A stretch of DNA of 64,000 nt, from positions 1,666,867 to 1,730,866 of the forward strand of contig NC_020176.2 of the NCBI RefSeq assembly GCF_000224145.3, read 5' to 3'. The notes under the pieces are model-generated. The model saw only the letters and a program-made list of their open reading frames with translations, was not told where the DNA came from and searched no databases. Positions 58,240 through 64,000 of this stretch are shown piece after piece. A program made the translations under genes and the position numbers. Position 1 is the first letter of the stretch. Each line of letters begins with the position of its first letter. The stretch is from Ciona intestinalis (lineage: Eukaryota > Chordata > Ascidiacea > Phlebobranchia > Cionidae).

Positions 58240-59126
58240 GGTTAATACACATAATTATACTACACAAAAACCTGCAGTAAAGTTTGACTGAGATATATAT
58301 ATATATATATATGAGCGACGTTAAAAATAACTGTATACTAAAATATCATTTAAATGCGGTTTATGCGCAATTGCTGCAGTTGAATGTATCAGTAGATAAA
58401 CACTGCAAACTATGGGTCTCTTCCATACTAACATACAACGACTGCACTAACAGTCGAGTTACATGGGTAAACTAGTTGTCCTTACACTTCGCTCGCAGCA
58501 ACAAAACCACGCCGCCTCCCCGCCTTCGCCGAAACAATCAATGCCTATTAAACCATTGTACAGCGATTTCCGATGAACGCAGCCTGGTGACTTAGTGAAT
58601 CGAAAATAATCAGTTAAAACGTAGTTAAAACGCAGATTAGTAAGAAATGTAAGAAATTATAAGATGTTCCTCCAAAATTAAACAAAACTATGGATTATTA
58701 ATTTTCAATTTCTGTTTGGGACTATACAATAATGGTAAAACAAAAACAAACATTACAAACTATACTGATTCTTTTTTTTTGCAACTTAACGCTAACCAAT
58801 GAATATATCGGTTTGTTATCAAACGCGTAATATATAACGCTGATGATATTTCATTAGATGTATATAAAGACGTAGTTTTTTTTATATTTAGACAATTTAT
58901 GACAGATCAGTGTCTGACTTCGCATTAAGACCTGAAAGTGCAAAAAAGTGAAAGTGTATCATCACTTGAACTTTGTTTTCCGGTATTGTTTAATGAGCCA
59001 GAGAGTGAAATTAAATGCTCTTAATTGTTTTACACAAATCCAATGATTAAACATCACTCATTGGCGCCACATAGCTGAATAAAAAAGCTACTTTTTCGTT
59101 GGTTCTACATTTAAGGGGGAAATGCA

Positions 59127-59329
59127 TATATAGTAGGGTGGGGGAAGATAGGACACCTTCAACACAGAGTATTCAAATATCCTGATCGTGTTTTAAACAA
59201 TTATCAACGGTCTATGGGAGCCGTAAGGATGCGGTTTTATATTTATTTGAATTTTCTTTGTTTACTACCAAGTTTGACGAGAAAATAGAATAATAAGGTG
59301 TCCCATCTTTCCCCGCCCTACTATATAGT
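59127..59329. mobile_element. Short TIR element
   Basis: Ends tatagtagggtgggggaaga and cccatctttccccgccctac; followed at once by another tagtaggttggg motif. Confidence 0.85.
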
Positions 59330-59462
59330 AGGTTGGGTGATTAGATAGGAAACTTAAGCAGAAAGTGTTTCTCATCATTTAGCTTAATGTATCTTCAAGT
59401 GCATGTCACTAAATATCGAGTATATTTTCCAAAAAAAACATTTTACGTATGCAGTAGTAGGT

Positions 59463-59654
59463 ATATAGTGGGGTGGGAGAAGATGGGACATCTTTAGTAC
59501 ATAATATCCAAATATCGTGATCGTGTTTTAAACAATTAATAACAGTCGTGAGAAAACGGTTTTATACTTCTTGGATTCTTCTTTGTTAACTATACCAAAT
59601 GAGGCGAGAAAATAGAATAAACAGGTGTCCCATCTTCTCCCACTTTACTATACA
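59463..59654. mobile_element. Short TIR element
   Basis: Ends atatagtggggtgggagaag and cccatcttctcccactttac. Confidence 0.8.
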
Positions 59655-60385
59655 TTAGTATACCATGCATAACTCACTTGCTATTAATTGCTCGTTTTAC
59701 ACAATAGAGTATTTTAACTTTGGGCGTCAAATCGTTATCGAGTATTTCTGGCCAAATTGGTTACAGATAGACGTTAATTATAAAGTGGACAAACTACTAT
59801 AACCTTGTCTTGGAGTGACAAACTGACTACGGATAAGTTGGTGTATTGGATTTAAGTCAAATTCCCGTTGTATTGACTTTAAGTATAAAATGAGATGTAT
59901 ATCCGTGACATCACCGCTGGTGCAAAAATAGGTTTTCTTCCACAATCAGATGGGAAAATAGAGAATAAAATAAGATTTTATTTTTTTTTTACTATGCCCC
60001 ACCCTACTATACATTTAAACATTTTGAGCATCGATTTTGTTTTGATGATTCTAGCTATTTATATCCATAATAGCGAATACTACTCACGGTTGTTTCATTT
60101 TTCTTTGTGGCATCTTTGTCGCTAATTCTGTTTTTCGTTTGTTCAGTTGAATCTTCTGCTGGTTCAGTAATAGACATAGTTATTGTAATACACCAGCACC
60201 GCTTGCAACTTCTATTATTCCGTCACAACGAGCGCAGCGAAGCGTTTCGTGCTTCATATTATTTCCAACAGTTCAATGAAAATGGCCACCTAGCCTAATC
60301 TACGACTTACTATTTACTCATTATGATAATCAAGTTTTGGTAATTTAACAAGTCTGGGGAAAACGTGATAATTTATTTAATTTTG

Positions 60386-60586
60386 GTACAGTAAAGTGGG
60401 GGAAGATGGGACACCTTTTAACTCTATTTTCCCGTCCCATTTCATAGTAAACAAAGAGCATTCAAATATTTATAAAACTATAACCTCACGACTCTTACAG
60501 ACCGTTGTTATAGTTTAAAACATTATCAGGATATTTAGACATTATGTGCTAAAGGTGACCCATCTTTCCCCCACCCTACTATATAA
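60386..60586. mobile_element. Short TIR element
   Basis: Ends cagtaaagtgggggaagatg and cccatctttcccccacccta. Confidence 0.85.
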
Positions 60587-61670
60587 CGTAATAAAGACTT
60601 CAAATCTGTTGATTAAAACCAAAATATTTCGAGGTATTGATTGTTACGTTTCTGTTGATCATTAAAGTTAAGTCCAAAGAACTGATTACAAAGTTGAAAT
60701 TCTACATAGAACAATATGATCGTTGAACTGATAGGCGATTGCAATTACCGGTTACGTCGAACAACTGGTGTCTGGCTGTGGTCGTTGATCATGCGCGTAT
60801 CAGAGTCGAAGAAACGCAGTGTACTAGTAGTCCAATGCAGGTATTGTGTGTTCGAAAAGGGCATGTTTTCTATAACTTTGCCTCAGATTGACAGCGTACA
60901 TAAACGATTTTACAAAAGTAAAACCTCCGGGCTATAACTTGGCTTCGCAGCTATAGCTTCGGTTGCTTATCTGTTTTGTGGTGAGATCTGTATATTAGTT
61001 ACGTAGAGAAACGAGCGACAATACACGTGACCGTGATGTAACACAAACTTTAACAGTACAAAGTACGACGCTTCTAAAACATAGAATTAAAGAAAGAAAT
61101 TCGACGTCAAATTACACGACGGGTTGTTACGTGGACCATATTCATTACAATGCGCTACAGTTACCTCCCTGTACATGCTAAAAGATAAATATTCGAGTTA
61201 TTTTGTTTTTCTTATGAATTCAAGGTTCATTTACTTGTCACGCTTGAGCAAGAGTACAAAATACTTCGGTGATTCCAGCATAAAGTATACAGAATGACAA
61301 TTTTACTGGTCATTGTCGCCACGCAAGAAAAAAACAAGTGACATTTATTCATGATCGAGCTCGAGAAGTAAAAAAAGGTCATTTGGCCTTTTATATCTTT
61401 AGATTTCTATGTTTAAAACACAAACATAATTTAAAAGTAATCCAAAATGAAGAAGATAAGGAAAACTGATTTGTAGCCCGCAACTGCCAAACTAAAAGTT
61501 AAAAAAAACATTAATTTCCATGTTCGTATGGTCTTTGCCTTAGATCAATGACTGACTTTCAATATCTTTAAGATTCTTTTTATAATACCGTGTTGAACTA
61601 TATATATATATATCTTAAATCTTAAAAATAACAGTCATCTCTTTATAAAAAACACAATCGCTGCTAAGTT

Positions 61671-61860
61671 ATAGTAGGGTGGGGAAGATGGAACACCTTT
61701 TTATTCTATTTTCTCGTCACATTTAGTAGTAAACAAAGAAAATTCAAGAAATATAAAACTGTATCCTCACGACTCTAATGAACCGTTGTTAATTGTTTAA
61801 GAAACGATCAGGATATTTTTGGGTATTATGTGCGAAAGGTGTCCCATCTTCATACTATAT
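61671..61860. mobile_element. Short TIR element, right end shortened
   Basis: Left end atagtagggtggggaagatg; right end gtgtcccatcttcatactat lacks the C-rich block. Confidence 0.8.
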
Positions 61861-62346
61861 ACAAAACACAACTGGTAATGTTTTTTTAACTTTTTAAACG
61901 TTGTCTTATCTGCAATTAAATGGTTTATTGAATTATTTTTTTACAATAAGTCTAAAACTTCTTTCTACATACAATCCAGCGTCCAAACCTGCAACTGTAC
62001 ACATGAGCTTTACTAGCACGCCTGACGCTGGAATGACAAAAAGATCTGATCCAAGTAAAGATAGCTGTAGTCAACAGCTACACGAACCTCTAGTGTAACG
62101 GCTACATCAGAGGGTAAGTAAATATCGACTAAGTAAGCGTAGTTATAACTCCTTTGGGAAACCTGTTCGTGTTGTCTGAAATAGATAATATCGTTCGATA
62201 TGAGTACAAGCCACTGAAAACAGACTGTTACATTGCAAGTTATGGTTAAAAACACAAAAAAATAACATAATATATACTCATGTGCTGGTACTTTTTATAG
62301 CAGTATCCTGTGTTAACAATCTCACCACAGACCACACTGGTATAGA

Positions 62347-62548
62347 TATAGTAGGGTGGGAAAGATGGGACACCTTTTTATTCTATTTTCTCGTCCCATT
62401 TGGTAGTAAGTAAACAAAGAACAATATAAAATTATAAACCGTATACTTAATACGTTCCTACAGACCGTTGCTAATTATTCAAAACAAGATTAGGATATTT
62501 GGATATTGTGACCTAGAAGTGTCCCATCCTACCCCACAGTATTATATT
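62347..62548. mobile_element. Short TIR element
   Basis: Ends tatagtagggtgggaaagat and gtcccatcctaccccacagt. Confidence 0.8.
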
Positions 62549-62752
62549 TAGAAATTATTTTTTCAATCAATAAACTCAATTTTGAATTTCTGTCAGTGTA
62601 TAATTTTTGAAATTCCACAATATATTTCTAGCAGTGTGCTGTCGTTTTTAAATTAAGAATTCAAATATGCGAACAATATTGATTATTGCTCGAATTTGAC
62701 ATCAATTTTTTTTATACAAGTTCATCAAACCTTCTACGACCACTAGGCGAGT

Positions 62753-62894
62753 ACAATACTGTGGGGTAAGGTGGGACATCGGTAGCATCTATATCCCATA
62801 TTTCTCAATAATTCGGTGAATACTCTTTGATTACTGCCAAACAGGTTGAGAAAATATAATGAAACGTGTCTCATCTTCCCCCACCCTACTATAT
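62753..62894. mobile_element. Short TIR element, internally shortened
   Basis: Ends atactgtggggtaaggtggg and tctcatcttcccccacccta; 142 bases. Confidence 0.75.
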
Positions 62895-62989
62895 GTATAT
62901 ATAGGACTGAATGACTGCAATCGTATGCAGTAATAGTTGTATACAATTGTTATTTCTGATTGGTATTTCGTATTTTGGTTCTAACGATA

Positions 62990-63120
62990 AAAAACGTTGG
63001 GTGACTGTCTCTAACCTACAGGTTACAAGTTCAAAGCTCAGCGCTGCTACAATTGTGGACAAATGAATATCCTTGAGCAACCCACACCTCGGCAAATGCT
63101 TCAACCCAATGGACTTTTTG
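62990..63120 (+). repeat. tRNA-derived SINE fragment
   Basis: Head and body only: acaggttacaagttcaaagc, gctgctacaattgtgg and gcttcaacccaatgg. Confidence 0.6.
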
Positions 63121-64000
63121 TGTTGTAAAGACGGTCGCTGCCTCGCCACACGAAGAGAAAATGAAGTTACATAACATCGGATATTAAACGTGATGGTATC
63201 CTTATTTTATGATGGTCGCTTTAACCACTGTGGTACGGATACAACCACTTAATACGTGGATGAATATGGCGTGTTTTATGCTACCACCAAAACAATGTAG
63301 CGTAAATATTTATAGTATGAATACTTAACAAGAAAAACACGCGCCATCTACGTTTATTTTAATTCCTGATGTAGTAACGAAGGCACAACTCATTTCATGC
63401 TCTTGTTGTAAAGAATTAACACGATAATTTCTACGGTAACCGACTCAAAGCCACAGTGAGAATTAGAGCAATCACCGTAACATATGTGGAACACTAGAAT
63501 ATTGGATCAAATACAAAACAGATCCACTGTACTACGCAAAAATGGGTCGTAAGTATATACAATTTCATTCATACTTGATTGAAAACATGGTTAAAACGCG
63601 TAAAAGGCACTACAATTGAACAGTGAATTCACAGTTAAAGGCGTATGCTTGGTGGGAAAAGGCAATCGGTGTGATTGTGTAACTGGAATGAGGAAGACCA
63701 ACCATTTGGCTTTAATTTAAAAATCAACATCAAATAGTCACTGATCATCAGAAATAGTGATGGGTGATCGGACAGTGCAACTAATTAGAATATTTACTGT
63801 ATAAAAAATAAAATTCTCTACTTAGTAACATAATACGTTTTCACAATCAAGAAATTGTTGATGTTAGTTAAAAGGAACAAAAACAGTGCAATGTTTAAAC
63901 GCAGCCATATTCGTACCACAACGTACTCTGTTCATTCTCTTCAGGAGTCGTTCTCTTTGGTGTTGCGGGTCGTGGCTGGGATCGAACCTGGTCTGTGGGA

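Larger units (their letters stand above)
57453..64000. other. Gene-free, MITE-rich flank upstream of the K+ channel
   Basis: Apart from seven short TIR elements and one SINE fragment, no coding exon was recognised on either strand. Any promoter and first exon of the longer channel transcript would be expected here. A putative tRNA-like segment at the very right edge is cut by the window. Confidence 0.45.

Noticed and set aside
59895-60937. Small plus-strand frames as candidate genes
   Set aside because: They overlap or abut TIR elements, have no splice support in phase and no recognisable domains.
63950-64000. A minus-strand tRNA at the right edge (ggttcgatccc-like)
   Set aside because: The T-arm stem does not pair and the window ends before the rest; it may be SINE-related.

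Overview
The window looks like nuclear DNA of the ascidian Ciona (C. intestinalis/robusta type). The reasons are AT-rich, intron-dense genes with tiny exons, a troponin I gene of the known ascidian layout, many copies of a tRNA-derived SINE, and a swarm of short TIR elements whose ends read tagtagggtgggggaagatgg. Two runs of N (1691-1815 and 8370-8419) mark it as a draft assembly. There are no operons, phages or CRISPR arrays.

Layout: (1) 462-551, + strand: last coding exon of an unidentified gene that enters from the left. (2) 9912 down to about 2854 or 1085, - strand: an Ena/VASP actin regulator with EVH1 domain, polyproline core and EVH2 blocks. Its 3' end is uncertain because an assembly gap falls where the tetramerisation coil should be. 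(3) 11.8-17.1 kb: repeat-rich intergenic DNA with a hAT-type MITE, two diverged copies of a long TIR element, SINEs, and a two-exon fragment of a sushi/CCP gene. (4) 18390-20514, + strand: troponin I, seven coding exons, with two acidic N-terminal exons that fit the heart-specific insert. (5) 35711 down to 23234, - strand: the Mondo/ChREBP (MLXIP/MLXIPL) glucose-sensing bHLH-zip factor, 21 coding exons, 873 codons. (6) 40099 down to 38563, - strand: a secreted short-chain collagen with a contactin-associated-protein-like fibrinogen domain, carrying one apparent single-base frame slip. (7) 54613 down to 43985, - strand: an inward-rectifier K+ channel of the Kir3/GIRK type, 12 coding exons, 552 codons, with a possible alternative N-terminal exon at 57097-57452. 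(8) 57.5-64 kb: no gene recognised, but seven of the TIR elements.

The genes are independent single-copy loci and do not form a pathway. Troponin I and the K+ channel act in excitable tissue, Ena/VASP in actin dynamics, and Mondo in nutrient-responsive transcription. Exon borders were placed by hand from reading frame, GT/AG sites, phase continuity and family resemblance. No alignment or RNA data were available.
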